Below are positions 20,646 through 30,839 of a stretch of 38,931 nucleotides of DNA, piece after piece. The notes beneath the pieces are model-generated. The model was given only the letters and a program-made list of their open reading frames with translations. It was not told the origin of the DNA and ran no database searches. This stretch comes from Peronospora farinosa (lineage: Eukaryota > Oomycota > Peronosporomycetes > Peronosporales > Peronosporaceae). How positions within the stretch are numbered: position 1 is the stretch's first letter; the number at the start of each line of letters is the position of its first letter. The stretch is taken from NCBI GenBank assembly GCA_947646735.1, contig CANTFK010000620.1:1-38931 (forward strand), in the 5' to 3' direction. A program made the translations under genes and the position numbers.

Positions 20646-20697
20646 CATGTCAGTCAGGCTGACTACATGCACTCTGATTACGATGATGCGTATCATC
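20646..20697. promoter_or_regulatory. Two palindromes upstream of the proteasome beta-5 gene
   Basis: CATGTCAGTCAGGCTGACTA plus CATG (20646-20669) folds on itself around a central G with one bulged C. GATGAT-GCGT-ATCATC (20682-20697) is a perfect 6-base inverted repeat. Both lie 90-145 bases before the ATG at 20789. They could be binding sites for dimeric factors. No known motif is claimed. Confidence 0.35.
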
Positions 20698-20788
20698 ATC
20701 ATCAGCGACATGTTACCAAATACCGGTATCATCGATTAACCGGTAGGCAGCTGATCAAATTGCACCACACCAACATTACATAATCGGA

Positions 20789-21769
20789 ATGTCGCTTGAA
20801 GAATCCCCTCTTGTAATACAGACAATACTTCCTACCACCTCGACTTTAGATCTCATAGTAAAATCCCCTTTGAACCCCCCAAGAAGCATCGTAGATATGA
20901 GTACACCTGTTGTAAACCTCAAGTTTTTACGTGCTGGTAGCCGTGGTGCTTCTGTAAACTACGGTGGTGCAATGCCCAATATGCACATGAATGCTGTAGA
21001 TGATCTATGTGAGCACGCAAGCGCTTCGACTGCCCTATCCGCTGGCTTTATGCTCCCGCCCGTAGCAGATCCAGCTGCTTACTCACGTGAACACTTTAAG
21101 GTCAAGTATACCGAAGATAATGAGCAATCCCTGCAATTTGCAAAGGGGACCACAACCCTAGCTTTCATCTACGACGGTGGTATTATCGTGGCTGTTGATT
21201 CACGTTCGACCATGGGCCCCTTTATTGCGTCACAACAAGTCAAGAAGGTGAACCCCATTAATGATTATATCTTGGCTACATTAGCTGGTGGAGCTGCTGA
21301 TTGTCAGTTTTGGCAACGTAATCTGGCTGTGCAATGTCGTATGTATGAACTACGTAATCGTCATCGCATCTCGGTCCGTGCAGCTTCGAAGCTCATTGCC
21401 AATACGTGCAACTATTACAAGCGTTATGGCATGTCATTGGGTATGATGATGATGGGTTATGACAATGGGAAACCTGTACTGTACTATGTGGACGATGAAG
21501 GCTCTCGGATTCCAGCCAGTAAGGTTGCACCCAAATTCAGTGTCGGCTCGGGCTCGACGTACGCCTATGGTGTGCTGGACACGAATTGGCGGTGGGATTT
21601 GACGGATGATGAGGCTGTGGAACTCGGGAAACGAGCCATTTACCATGCGACGCACCGTGATGCGTACAGTGGTGGATTTTGTAACGTGTTTATCTTCAAG
21701 CCTGAAGGATTCAAACACGTCGTGCACCAGGACGTCAAGGAAATGCACGACTACACGCGCGACAATTAA
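20789..21769 (+). CDS. 20S proteasome subunit beta type-5
   Basis: The frame from ATG 20789 gives 326 residues. A second ATG at 20897 (MSTPVVNLKFL) would give 290 and is a credible start, because the first 36 residues look unlike propeptide. The mature enzyme begins at T121 (T85 from the second start) in FAKGTTTLAF, where the Gly-Thr bond is cut by self-processing. That threonine is the catalytic nucleophile. The matching D (AVDSRSTMGP) and K (ASQQVKKVNP) are present, as are GGAADCQFW and HRDAYSGG. Beta-5 supplies the chymotrypsin-like activity of the proteasome. The propeptide of about 85-120 residues is longer than in yeast. It is a single-copy housekeeping protein as a rule. Confidence 0.95.
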   Translation: MSLEESPLVIQTILPTTSTLDLIVKSPLNPPRSIVDMSTPVVNLKFLRAGSRGASVNYGGAMPNMHMNAVDDLCEHASASTALSAGFMLPPVADPAAYSREHFKVKYTEDNEQSLQFAKGTTTLAFIYDGGIIVAVDSRSTMGPFIASQQVKKVNPINDYILATLAGGAADCQFWQRNLAVQCRMYELRNRHRISVRAASKLIANTCNYYKRYGMSLGMMMMGYDNGKPVLYYVDDEGSRIPASKVAPKFSVGSGSTYAYGVLDTNWRWDLTDDEAVELGKRAIYHATHRDAYSGGFCNVFIFKPEGFKHVVHQDVKEMHDYTRDN

Positions 21770-22031
21770 GTGAAGAAGGAGAGGTAGTGACGTGACTGTT
21801 GCTTGACGTCTAGGAAGCAGAGGAGAAGATCAGCCTTCAGGAACAAACTACTCGGTTAATACACAGCGATGCGCGCAAGTTTCAAAGGTGAAGTGGCTGG
21901 TCGACTGATTGCCAAACCATTCGCTTCGTGTCCTTCCTACTTGACGCTGCAACGTTCGTTATCCTTACAATTACGTACACAAAACACTGATACTCATGCT
22001 TTGTCCGTTTACTCGATTTACAGCTCGATCA

Positions 22032-24245
22032 TCACCACCGCAAGTCTACGAGCAACATTCCCACAAAGCCTGCGCCATCCGCTACAGGTGTAAACTGATA
22101 ACCCTCGGCAGCCAGAAAACGCTCAACTGCCGGCAGTAGACGCGCATTGCCGTGAGGGCCCTTCGAATGATGCCCTGAGCCTGTAACCACGTAAATTTCA
22201 TCCACGCCTTCGTCTGCGAGCTTTGGCAACATTTGTATGAGAAACTCGACAGCTTCAGCGACGTGCAGTCCGTGTAGATCCATCATTCGGTCCATGTACA
22301 GTTGGTTGGGCGGATTACGCGACTCAAAAATATCGGACGCTGCTAGAAAGTGGAAGTGTTTCATCTTGGCGTTGTATTCGTGCCCTTGTTTTGACAGTTC
22401 TTTAGCCAGCGCTTTGTTGCCACTGCAAATACAAGCACACATAATTAGCGAGGTGAGTGTCAGCATCCTCTAGTAGTTCCCAATAGCATTTCATACTTTC
22501 GATATGCCTGAGTAGCACCCATGAAACACTTATTGCGCGCGCAAGCCATTTCATAGGCCTGCTCACGCAGCTCCAGATACTGCGTCGCCACCGCCTGACC
22601 CGTGGAAACCCACTCAGTACTGCTCCCTGCTTTGTGATATAGCGTGCGATACGCAGGAGGTGGCGGTGGCATTCGTCGCGACAGGCCCGTTCCATATCTA
22701 CCATTACTGGAAGAAGAATACTTAAGCGCTGCAGATGTTGGCTGTAGTGCTACAGCGCGAGCGAAATTCATGGTGAGATTCGCTACTACATCATCCGTCG
22801 ACGGATACGTGTTAGTAGTAACTTCTGTCGGCGAAGTATCATCCCTTCCGTACAGTACTGGCGGTGAAGGAAAAGACACTTTTGAGGCACTCTGAAGTGA
22901 CGGGAACATGTCCTCGGCTTGGATATCCAGAGGCGCGCCGTTCTGACCCATTTCGTCTTCGCTGTCGTAATCACGCTGGCCGAGCATGTTATCGTCCATC
23001 GAGTAGTATTCACAGAAATCGTGTGCGAAAACGCAATGCTGCGCTTGCAAGCACGTACCACGCAGCCAGAAGCGGCACGTGATCTTGTTCGTATCGTGCA
23101 GAAACTACAGCCACAGGCAAGCCAACGTGAGCCAACAAGAGGAGGCAGAAGCTTGTGAGCAACCACTACGCCACTTCTGTCTCCTAAAGAGCCCAAGTCT
23201 TATCTCGCAAATGACAGACGCACCATGCAGTCTGCGCGACGACACTCGCCCTGCAAGTAGTGGCGGCACACTTGGCCGGGACCAACCGACTCGCGCTCGA
23301 TCGTCGCCTTCAGCACGGCATGTGCCCTATCGACATCCAGTCCTAGAAGCCGCAGGAGGTCGCACAGTCGGTTCGGATCGATGTCCGGGAACTTGAGTTG
23401 CAAATGGTTCACCAACTGCCCAACACCACCAGAACACAACATACTTAGCACTCCCTGTCCTCCTACTTGACCTACCGCACAAAACAACCATTGACCAGGA
23501 GCACAGCTTTTTGATCCTAACAAACTAAAAGTGGCGCCCATGGTCCCCAGTCAAAGCCAGTCCACTCTACCTCGTAGGCCACGGACCAGAAGAAGCTGTC
23601 TTCGTTCTGCATCACCGCCCCGTCCTCTTTTTCTTCACTTTGCTCATCTTCTCCAGAATTCACCTCCTCGTCCTTTTCTCCATAACCCTCATTGTTGTGC
23701 AAATGAATTTCCAAAGGAAGAGAAGATAAAGCTGACTGCGCTTCTTCACGAAACCCAATCTCTGGACTCGCCGTCGGGTGGAAATCCGCCACAATCGGTG
23801 ACAGAAACTTCCGAGGTACAAAAGTAGGAGCCGAAGCTTTCAGCTCTTCCTCGTACTCCAGTATCCGATTGATATCGTCCTCAATCTGCTTGTCCTCATT
23901 GCTCTGTATCGCTAACGCCATTGCCGCGTTCGTAAGCTCCGTCGGGTTGTCTGCAAGCTTGACAAGCTCATCTACAAACTCCTGTGCACGCTCCTTATAC
24001 ATAACCCCACCAAAAGTACGATTAGAGACAACAACTGTGTCCAATTAAAGCGGTCGAAACGAACAAACCTCGTCTTCCGGGGCGAGCCAGCCCATAAGCA
24101 CCTGATGGATGTTGAACTTGGCGTCCTCCACGTTGTCATCATCACCACCATGAGACGGCAACATACCCACAATATAAGGTGCAAACACACCGTCAACACC
24201 TAATGCCCCGAGTCGCGCTGTCGTCCACATCTCTAGCAATTGCAT
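22032..24245 (-). CDS. PAM2-CCCH-Smr protein, 5 exons
   Basis: Exons (minus) 24245-24069, about 23993-23526, 23454-23224, 23104-22497 and 22422-22032 keep frame and give about 624 residues. In order: an N-terminal helix-rich part; ELKASAPTFVP, which fits the PAM2 pattern L-x3-A-x2-F-x-P that binds the MLLE domain of poly(A)-binding protein; a CUE-like helical part (LKFPDIDPNRLCDLLRLLGL); two CCCH fingers, CRHYLQGECRRADCMFLH (C-x7-C-x4-C-x3-H, built across an intron) and CRFWLRGTCLQAQHCVFAH (C-x7-C-x5-C-x3-H); a Pro-rich linker; and a C-terminal Smr domain (MDLHGLHVAEAVEFL, VVTGSGHHS). This is the layout of plant CID/C3H proteins. Smr domains can cut RNA, often at stalled ribosomes. The acceptor of exon 2 (23993, or 23984 after CACAG) is uncertain, as is the exon 2 donor at 23525. 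Confidence 0.85.
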
Positions 24246-24868
24246 CGCTATACTCTCGAGTACTTAATTCCTAGCAAGATGGCGTAAAAATGGGAATAAA
24301 ACAACACATGCAGTGATTAAGGCTGTATGACAGGTTCAGAACTGAACTTGTCTTGAAAATATCATGTCAGTAGTATTATAGTATGAAAGAAGTACTTAAT
24401 GGTCTAATATTAGAGAACAAGCCGATAAAGCTTCCCTAAAATCACTTTATTGCTTCTGCTGGCCAATATTGCAAGACACAACCACACACTGACGGAATTC
24501 CAATACACTGCATATGTATCTTTGGAGCTCCAGAACTTGTTGAGCTACTGGATCCGCTCCTACCCATCTCAAAATTTTCAGCTTTCTATCATATCGGATG
24601 TCGCTGGGCCAAGCAGTAACAAAATTTGCCACTATCGAGTACATGCGATTTGTACGCTATATATTGCACCAGTTATCTGCTTGCGATTGTTGAACTCATG
24701 ATACACGCCAATATCTTCAATACCCTTCACAATGTTTCAGATTAAATGCAGTAGTAAGCACCCCCTGGGCAGTAAAAAGACATTCTTACGAGTGTCAGAG
24801 GAATGTTGGTGGCCCTATATTGGTGGGTAGCAAACTATATTATTTCTGCGAAGGGTATCAGCGCATTA
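24246..24868. other. AT-rich spacer at the border of the transposon-dense half
   Basis: This holds the promoter of the CCCH-Smr gene. No gene or element was recognised. Beyond it all sequence up to the window end is transposon- or mitochondria-derived or unassigned. Confidence 0.35.
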
Positions 24869-25440
24869 TGTAACGGGCTAAAAGTTACACGGTTCGTTAA
24901 GTATAGAATACTTAACGGGCAGGCTGCCTGCCATTACATCAATGTGACCCACCCTCGTGAATGTGATATCCATGGATGGATTCACATTCAACGGGGATGA
25001 CGCCAGTTGGGACTGGGCGTCATGATGACGCTTTAGAAAGACGTCATTAGCGAGCTTAATTATATGTTAAGCTCGCACGCACGGATACGCTTCTAAAGAG
25101 ACGCGTATCCAATACTTATATTTTGACCACTCAGTACTAATATTTATATTTTTATTACCTTCTATAAATTATAAGTCTGTCTTGAATTAACTACATCAGC
25201 TCAGAAAGACTAAAAACAGCTTCCGCGACATATTTGGTGTTTGTTTTAATAGTTCGTTGCGCGGATCGTTTGAAGCAGCCTGCAACACTTGGCTCGGCGC
25301 TTTATGCAGCCGACCAACACCACCACCACCGCGCGCGGAGGTAAGATGTTACAACCGCATCCTCGCGCTGCTTTAAGGTGTACCTGCTTAGTACATGGCA
25401 GCTCCTTTACGAAGCGACCGCCCACGCATTAAGCATGTCC
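24869..25440 (+). repeat. LTR-like repeat, family 1, copy A
   Basis: This stretch is clearly related to 35380-35990 in the same orientation. Both begin TGTAACGGG or TGTGATACGGG. They share AATACTTAACGGGCAGG or its near match, a GATGACGCC...GGCGTCAT hairpin, AGCGAGCTTAA, TAAGTC-GTCTT, and GTTCGTTGCGCGGATCG / GCTCGTTGCGCGGATCG, then CGCGCGGAGGTAAGA and TGGCAGCT. A TG start, the size (about 570-610 bases) and adjacency to a Gypsy integrase fragment suggest an LTR of a Ty3/Gypsy element. The right end was not fixed. Confidence 0.6.
24895..25110. repeat. Cluster of perfect hairpins inside LTR-like repeat 1A
   Basis: Four inverted repeats follow one another: CGTTAAGTAT/ATACTTAACG (24895-24904 and 24908-24917, loop AGA), ATGACGCC/GGCGTCAT (24997-25004 and 25016-25023), GCGAGCTTAA/TTAAGCTCGC (25050-25059 and 25067-25076), GGATACGC/GCGTATCC (25083-25090 and 25103-25110). 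The first two also exist in copy B with changed loops. Confidence 0.7.
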
Positions 25441-25456
25441 CGTCTAGCAGTGCGCA

Positions 25457-25645
25457 TTGAAGCCCATACCGATACCATCTAATTGCTGGAAGTCGGTCAG
25501 TCTGGATTTCATGTTTGGTCTACCGCCTAAACATAAGAGCAGGACAGAGCTCATCTTCTCTATAGACAGACTGATCAAGATGGTGCATTTGGCACCATGT
25601 AGCACTAAGATCTCAGGTAAAGAGGCTGCGCTCTTAATTTCTGGA
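25457..25645 (+). pseudogene. Ty3/Gypsy integrase fragment
   Basis: The plus strand reads PIPIPSNCWKSVSLDFMFGL, then KSRTELIFSIDRLIKMVHLA, then KISGKEAALLI. This matches the start of the Gypsy integrase core, where W-x-x-(I/V)-S-x-DF-(I/V)-x-GLP is followed by a DR-x-x-K-M-x-H strand. The first catalytic Asp (LDF) is present. The rest of the catalytic core is absent because homology stops near 25645. It follows LTR-like copy 1A directly, so the element has lost everything between. No ATG start is available. Confidence 0.65.
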
Positions 25646-25683
25646 TCATATGAATCGACTACACGGGATGCGTGTAGAGAAAC

Positions 25684-25709
25684 CATATACTTCAAAAAGG
25701 AAGTATATG
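25684..25709. repeat. Perfect 10-base hairpin
   Basis: CATATACTTC (25684-25693) and GAAGTATATG (25700-25709) are perfect reverse complements around AAAAAG. It lies just past the Gypsy integrase scrap. No A-rich or T-rich terminator context or gene is nearby. Confidence 0.6.
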
Positions 25710-25819
25710 ACAAGATCATATGCTTTTCCACGTGAGCTGAGATTGTTATGTAGTAAGACGCCTCCCTCTTACCCTCGCGAACATTCGCCCAGCAATTTTT
25801 TTTGCTTTGCATACCTGAT

Positions 25820-26182
25820 TGTTGCTAAAATGGTTCGACGCATTAAGTAAATTTTGTTGATCGCAGTCAAGTGCTTGCGCCAGCGAGCGCGTCGATGAAC
25901 TTCGGAGATAAACCTTTCCCGGTCGCAGCAACTGTCCTATCGCAGCAACCGTTGAGTTGTCGAAACTGACGCTATTATATATATGTTGAATGCTGTATAG
26001 TTGTATGCTGTGTACAGGAATTCGAGCATACAAACTCGATACGCATTTCACGCTGTTCAGCGCTTTATGTAAAAGAAGAGAGCTTCCTCTAAACTCGCTC
26101 TGTTCTGTACGAGAGATTGGAAACGCAACGCGTGTTGCAAGATGCACTGTACAGACTTAATGAGATCATATACTTCTCAACA
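25820..26182 (-). repeat. Possible solo LTR, unclassified
   Basis: The stretch begins TGTTG and ends CAACA, a five-base inverted repeat, over 363 bases. It holds a TATATATAATAG box on the minus strand and no gene. On the minus strand, AGGTATGCAAAGC follows it within a few bases and could be a primer site. No second copy was found in the window, so this is weak. Confidence 0.3.
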
Positions 26183-26391
26183 AATAACCAGTTATTCCAT
26201 TTCTAACGCGTTCCTAATCGCCAGAAAGAGCTTCTATTGTCTACGTCTCCGCCAGCACATTTGATTTTCTTGCGCATTCATCGCTAAAGCTGGATGGGAT
26301 CATCAGCAGTATAAGTGCATATTTAAAGTTTTGTGTCTCGCATTACCATTAAATGCCATTGTGAATACTATCGTAGCGGATAAGATTCAGC

Positions 26392-26720
26392 GATATTATC
26401 ATACAAGCCAATATTGTCGTTGTACAGTATCTCATCATAGTTGGAGATATCCCTGCAAACTGGCTGGTATAGGCCATGATATCAGCCAACGCGCTGGCCA
26501 ATGAAAAATGGGTGCGCGCAATGAGTGGTAGGCAGAAAGCCAGCATACATGTACGTAGTAACATATTGTCGAACTAAATTTCAGATGATTAATTTTTAAG
26601 CACAATTTAACTATACTTACAACAGTTCTCATTTTCGTACAAATAAGCGTGTCCGTCTAGTTGTATTGCTTCCTCTGCCGTGACAGTGTATGTGAGGCAA
26701 TGGGGTACCCCTGTTGGCGT
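26392..26720 (+). repeat. LTR-like repeat, family 2, copy A
   Basis: Related to 37020-37330 in the same orientation. Shared landmarks are AGTTGGAGAT, the hairpin GGCTGGTAT...ATATCAGCC (26462-26487), CCAACGCGCTGGCCAAT, GCGCGCAATGAGTGG, GCCAGCATACAT, and CTTCCTCTGC...TATGTGAGG. Copy B has the same landmarks with scattered changes. The copies are diverged enough to be old. Confidence 0.6.
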
Positions 26721-26779
26721 TAAAAAAATGCTGCTACTGCCTTAACCTCAGTTCATGCCCACGCTAGCGACTTGTTTAA

Positions 26780-28742
26780 AGGCGCTACTACCTTTGGTCG
26801 GGTACTCTCATTTGATCCACACGAAGCTGACTCGATTGTTTCGCCTTTCCCAGCATCTCTATTGCAACGAAGACTAGCAGGAGCGCAGAGATTCGACCGC
26901 ACGACGCACGCCATAATAAAAAAATACGGATGCCATGATGCTTCCGCCAGGCTAATTCTGGAAGTCGCCCTTGCTGCTTTTCCTCGTCGCTGACCTAGTG
27001 GAAAAGGTATGCCTTGTGCTTCAGCTCTACGATGGTGTTGAAGTTTCTGACGAGCTGGAAGACAGTCGCATTAACGCCTTCGCCCTCGTCTGGGTCCATG
27101 TCGTGCATCTACGTGTCGCCGACACTTTTGACACGTGTATTTTGCGGGGCGGCAGTGGTAAGACGTTATCGACACTGAGAGCAAGAGCGAAGCCGTGCCT
27201 GAACATAAAATTATTGAGGTTGTTCTTGGACGCCGTAAACATAGTCTGATGGACGCTAAGCCTTACCAAACGGTTCTTCATGATCGGACCCGACAGCGCT
27301 TCTTTTGAGTGAATGTCGTGCAGCACGAACTTATCGTCGCAAATGAGGGGAATGATCGTCTCGATGATCGCGATCCGTGGGGGCATCCTTTGGCATCGTG
27401 ATGGCCTCCTCGTTGTCCACATTATTGATCGGGGGAGGCAAAGATATTTAGCGATACGACGGCGCCAGAACACCATCTTATTAAGCTTAGGATGATAAAA
27501 CTGCACCAGTGCCAGCGTCTCTTGCTGAAATAAGCCCAAAAAGAATTTAATGAACTACTTCAGCAGCGTATGCCTATAGGCATTCACCATGGACACTTTG
27601 TTCTTCGGCTACAGGATCTGCACGACCTCGTCGATTAGTCTAGCACGCTGCGCAGGCAACGGAGCAGCGAGCTCCAGCGCGTCACAATCTCCTGCTTGAG
27701 CGTTTTGCTGTGTTAAGTTGATAGGTTGAAGTGCTTGCAATACTCGACTAGAGTTTTGGTCTAGTCGAGTAACTTGAATAGCACGGCCATGTTGAGCATG
27801 TCCTTGTACTTAAAGATTGGCTTGCTCTTTGCGACATTAGTGATCATTGACTTCTTGTTCACAACCGTCGTCAGGAAGGTCGCGAGCTTGTGGTCAAGGC
27901 AGGCGCACCAGAAAACTCAGCTGGTATGCCGTCGGCAGCGCAATTATTGGAGCATCTGTCCGAGATCACGATAGTTTGTCGAAGACGTCCTCACGAAACA
28001 CGCACACGGCCAAGCCAGCTTTGAATCCGTCCAAGACCATGACGGCCGTGTGGCTCGTCTCGCGGTTCGGCCCTAAGTGCAGCGTACGGACGTTCAGGTT
28101 GAACTTCTCGTCGATGGAGTGGATCGTGATGGACATGTACGACGTCTTCTTGACCGAGTCAGTCCCCAGGTTCAGTGTGAAAGCGACGACGATACCTGAC
28201 TTGACGTGGCGCTGCAGCACGAGCATCAACGCGTTGCGACCAGTCATGGCTCGCGACTCGACATTCCGACGAGCCGTGATCGGGTTCGCGAGCAGCTCAT
28301 TCACGTCGACTCGGGCACTGGACGCGACCCCGATGTCGAGCGCGGTCTGAAGTAGCGCCTTGAGGCCGTCCCCGCTTCCGACATGAACGCGCGCATGGTG
28401 GTCAAGCAAAAGTCGACATTAGCAGCAGCGCCTTCTGTGAGTTGCGTGATAACATTTTTTAAAACATTTTCCGGCGCCGAGCAATATTGCAACGGCGCAG
28501 ATGTGCTTGCGCAGCGTAATCGTACCGATGAAAAGGCGGCCTTGATCCGACTTAAACGCGAACGTCTTGAAGCAGGTCTTGCAGACCACAAAGGGCTGCT
28601 TAGCCCTAAAACTAGCGGTGTGAACGATCTCGAATGTTTTCCATATGTCCGACGCACTTTTGATATAATTACAAATATAAAAGTCCGGGATATTCTTGTT
28701 GCTCTTCAGCTCTCTCTCGATGATTTCCTGGATCGACGGCAT
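26780..28742 (-). pseudogene. hAT-family transposase with BED finger, degraded
   Basis: The minus strand starts MPSIQEIIERELKSN at 28742 and has a BED-type finger core (FVVCKTCFKTFAF...TITLRKH). After shifts it continues as ALLQTALDIGVASSARVDVN, then SYMSITIHSIDEKFNLNVR and LGPNRETSHTAVMVLDGF (27966-28409), as in the hAT catalytic region. Downstream comes DHKLATFLTTVVNKK, TLVEYCKHFNLST and KTLKQEIVTRWSSLL, typical of hAT elements, then a fragment near 27027-27539. Stop codons and shifts break it at several points, so no active transposase can be made. Terminal inverted repeats and the 8-base target duplication of the family were not found. Confidence 0.75.
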
Positions 28743-29040
28743 GGCAGTAGTTCTGCTTTTTCCAAATAGTTTGCATAGTGCTACATAATATAGAATAGTG
28801 TCTCATATATAATTGTTCTGTATAATGTAAAAAAGTCAAAGCTTCGATTGGATAAAGTTATATAAATACCTCCTCTTAGCCTGCTTCGTCAGGTAATCAG
28901 CAAGTTGCATAGCTGACGGAACATGTTTGATCAGGATATTGCCTTGCTCATGTGGTCTCTATCAAAATGCGTCCTAAAGTTATGTGTACTATAGTCGCGG
29001 TCTTACATGTCACACCCATCTCGTCCAGCAAATAACGAAA
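28743..29040. other. AT-rich spacer between hAT and Copia remnants
   Basis: This should hold the 5' end of the hAT element and any 3' end of the Copia element. No LTR pair was recognised here. Confidence 0.3.
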
Positions 29041-29436
29041 TCACATAACCTCTTGCGTAGCTAGTGCCAGTGCCATAAATTCCACTTTAGCAGAGAAAAA
29101 AGTCACCGAACTTTTGAATTTGCTTTTGTATACGACAGCTGCACCTCCAAGTAAAATCAACACACCAGACGTAGATCGACGAGTCTTTATATCATTTTCC
29201 CAATTTGCGTCACAGTATGCCCAAAGCATCACATTTTTGTCTTCCGATCTCTTATACGTAATTTTGCGCAATTGTGTTCCCATGAGAGAGTGTAAAACGC
29301 GTAAAGCCACACGCCGTGCATCTGTCGTGGCTGGCCCAAGTACTGACATCGCGTAGCTTATGTCGGGTCGCGTTGCATTCGCAATATACAACAGCGAGCC
29401 GACCAATTTGCGATACGAAGTGATGTCCTTAACCAC
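29041..29436 (-). pseudogene. Copia reverse transcriptase end and RNase H, degraded
   Basis: The frame reads YRKLVGSLLYIANATRPDIS, then DANWENDIKTRRSTSGVLIL and VEFMALALATQEVM. These are the connection and RNase H motifs of Copia (YR-x-L-V-G-x-LLY, T-R-P-D-I-S, D-x-D-W-x-x-D-x-x-x-R-x-S-T-S-G). The catalytic D of the DANWEND motif is kept. The last residues before the window-internal stop look close to the usual end. It is separated from the reverse transcriptase body by stops. Confidence 0.8.
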
Positions 29437-29548
29437 TGGGTGTGATTCATCCGGAGTTAGGTCCTGTCCTGGGCAGATAGGGTTACGAATTGCATAAGTT
29501 CCATTTTTCTTAAACTACGAGACCAACTTCATAATAAATTGGTGATCA

Positions 29549-30334
29549 ACTCCCCCTGTCTTGTAAGTAATTTACTTTTATGCCCAAAATAAACCGCGCA
29601 GCTTCAAGCGATTTGACCGCAAAAATGCTCCGACAATTCCTCAAAATCGTGTCCGTCTCTGCATCAAACTTGCATCCAATAAGGAAGTCGTCCACATACA
29701 AGAATATGTATGTGGGTGACTTATTGCTTGCATGATTGCGTTGAACAAAATGACATGTGTCTGCTCGACATTGTTCAAAGCCCATGGCCAAAAACACAGA
29801 ACATATTTTCTTGTGCCAAACCGCAGCCGCTTGTTTCAACCCATATAAGCTGCGTCGTAGTTTGCACATCATTCCAGATGCAATTTCAACTCCATAAGAT
29901 GCCTCCATGTAAACGTCTTCTTCCACATCGCCATTCAAAACGCCGTTTCCACGTCTAATTGCCGGATCGCATATTGCAACAAACAGACAAAAACACACGA
30001 ATCGTGCTGGGCATGCAACATAACGAAGATATTAAACCATGCGTTTGCAGATATCCGAGGGCAACCAAACGCGCTTTGTAACGAACAATTTTACCGTTTT
30101 CATCGTACTTGTGCCCAAATACCCACTTGTGACCAATGACCTTGACAAATGGAGGATGGTAGACAGCATCCTATGTGTGGTTCTTAAAAAAAGCATTAAT
30201 CTTTGCTTTAATTGCTGCTTTCCATTTTTCTGCGTCCATTGACTGTAACGCCTCTCGTAAATTCGTCGGTACATCAGTAGCAGAAAGTGAGATTTCGTGA
30301 TCGTCAACACAGTGACGTTTAGGGTCCGGCTCAT
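29549..30334 (-). pseudogene. Copia reverse transcriptase, degraded
   Basis: The N-terminal part survives in shifted frames (DAEKWKAAIKAKINAF, then HKWVFGHKYDENGKI and RYKARLVALGYLQ). Further on are GVLNGDVEEDVYMEA, LRRSLYGLKQAAAVWHKKI and the catalytic box YIFLYVDDFLIGC with YVDD intact. The last run ends in a stop at 29546-29548. RT copies element RNA into DNA, but here shifts and stops prevent a product. Confidence 0.8.
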
Positions 30335-30481
30335 CTTGTTCGCTATTCAAAGGAGATCCATTAGCCAGAAGCTGCAGTTTAATCCTTTCATCGTCAAAAC
30401 TATCATTCGTGAGTAGACGAGATGACGTGAAGTAACCATAAGGCCTTTGTTCGACCCCGAGTATATCTCCATTCGATTATC

Positions 30482-30495
30482 GGGGGGGGGGGGGG
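30482..30495 (+). repeat. Run of 14 G
   Basis: Fourteen G in a row lie inside the Copia remnant, where the opposite strand would encode a proline run (SPPPPD). A matching run of 13 C lies at 34425-34437. Length is uncertain because such runs are error-prone in assembly. Confidence 0.7.
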
Positions 30496-30839
30496 AATTC
30501 TCACAAAGTGCAATAGCTCGCGATTGAACAGGTTTTTCTGAGAGCATGTGTGTACCATTATTGCTGTTTCTAGCGACAATTTCGTGTGGAGTGCGACGTA
30601 TCATTTATTTGTTTGTGTCAATGACTTGTATTTGTGTGCGCTCCCCCACAATCAAACAAAATCTAAGTTGTGTGACTGATTGAGATCTTTAGACGCATCC
30701 AAAACCATGTCTTCCCAACTAGTATCATTATCAGCAGTCTCATCAGCGTCCATATCGTCATCATCGTGATTCTTGTTCGAATTAAGTATTACCACCTTTA
30801 CTTCGCCTGAATCATCATTAAAATGTTTGAATTAAGCAA

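Noticed and set aside
21869..22093. 74-codon plus-strand frame after the proteasome gene
   Set aside because: It overlaps the 3' end of the minus-strand CCCH-Smr gene and has only simple hydrophobic/Ser sequence.
24803..25000. 65-codon plus-strand frame
   Set aside because: It runs into the LTR-like repeat 1A and its hairpins, has no motif, and its reading is explained by repeat DNA.
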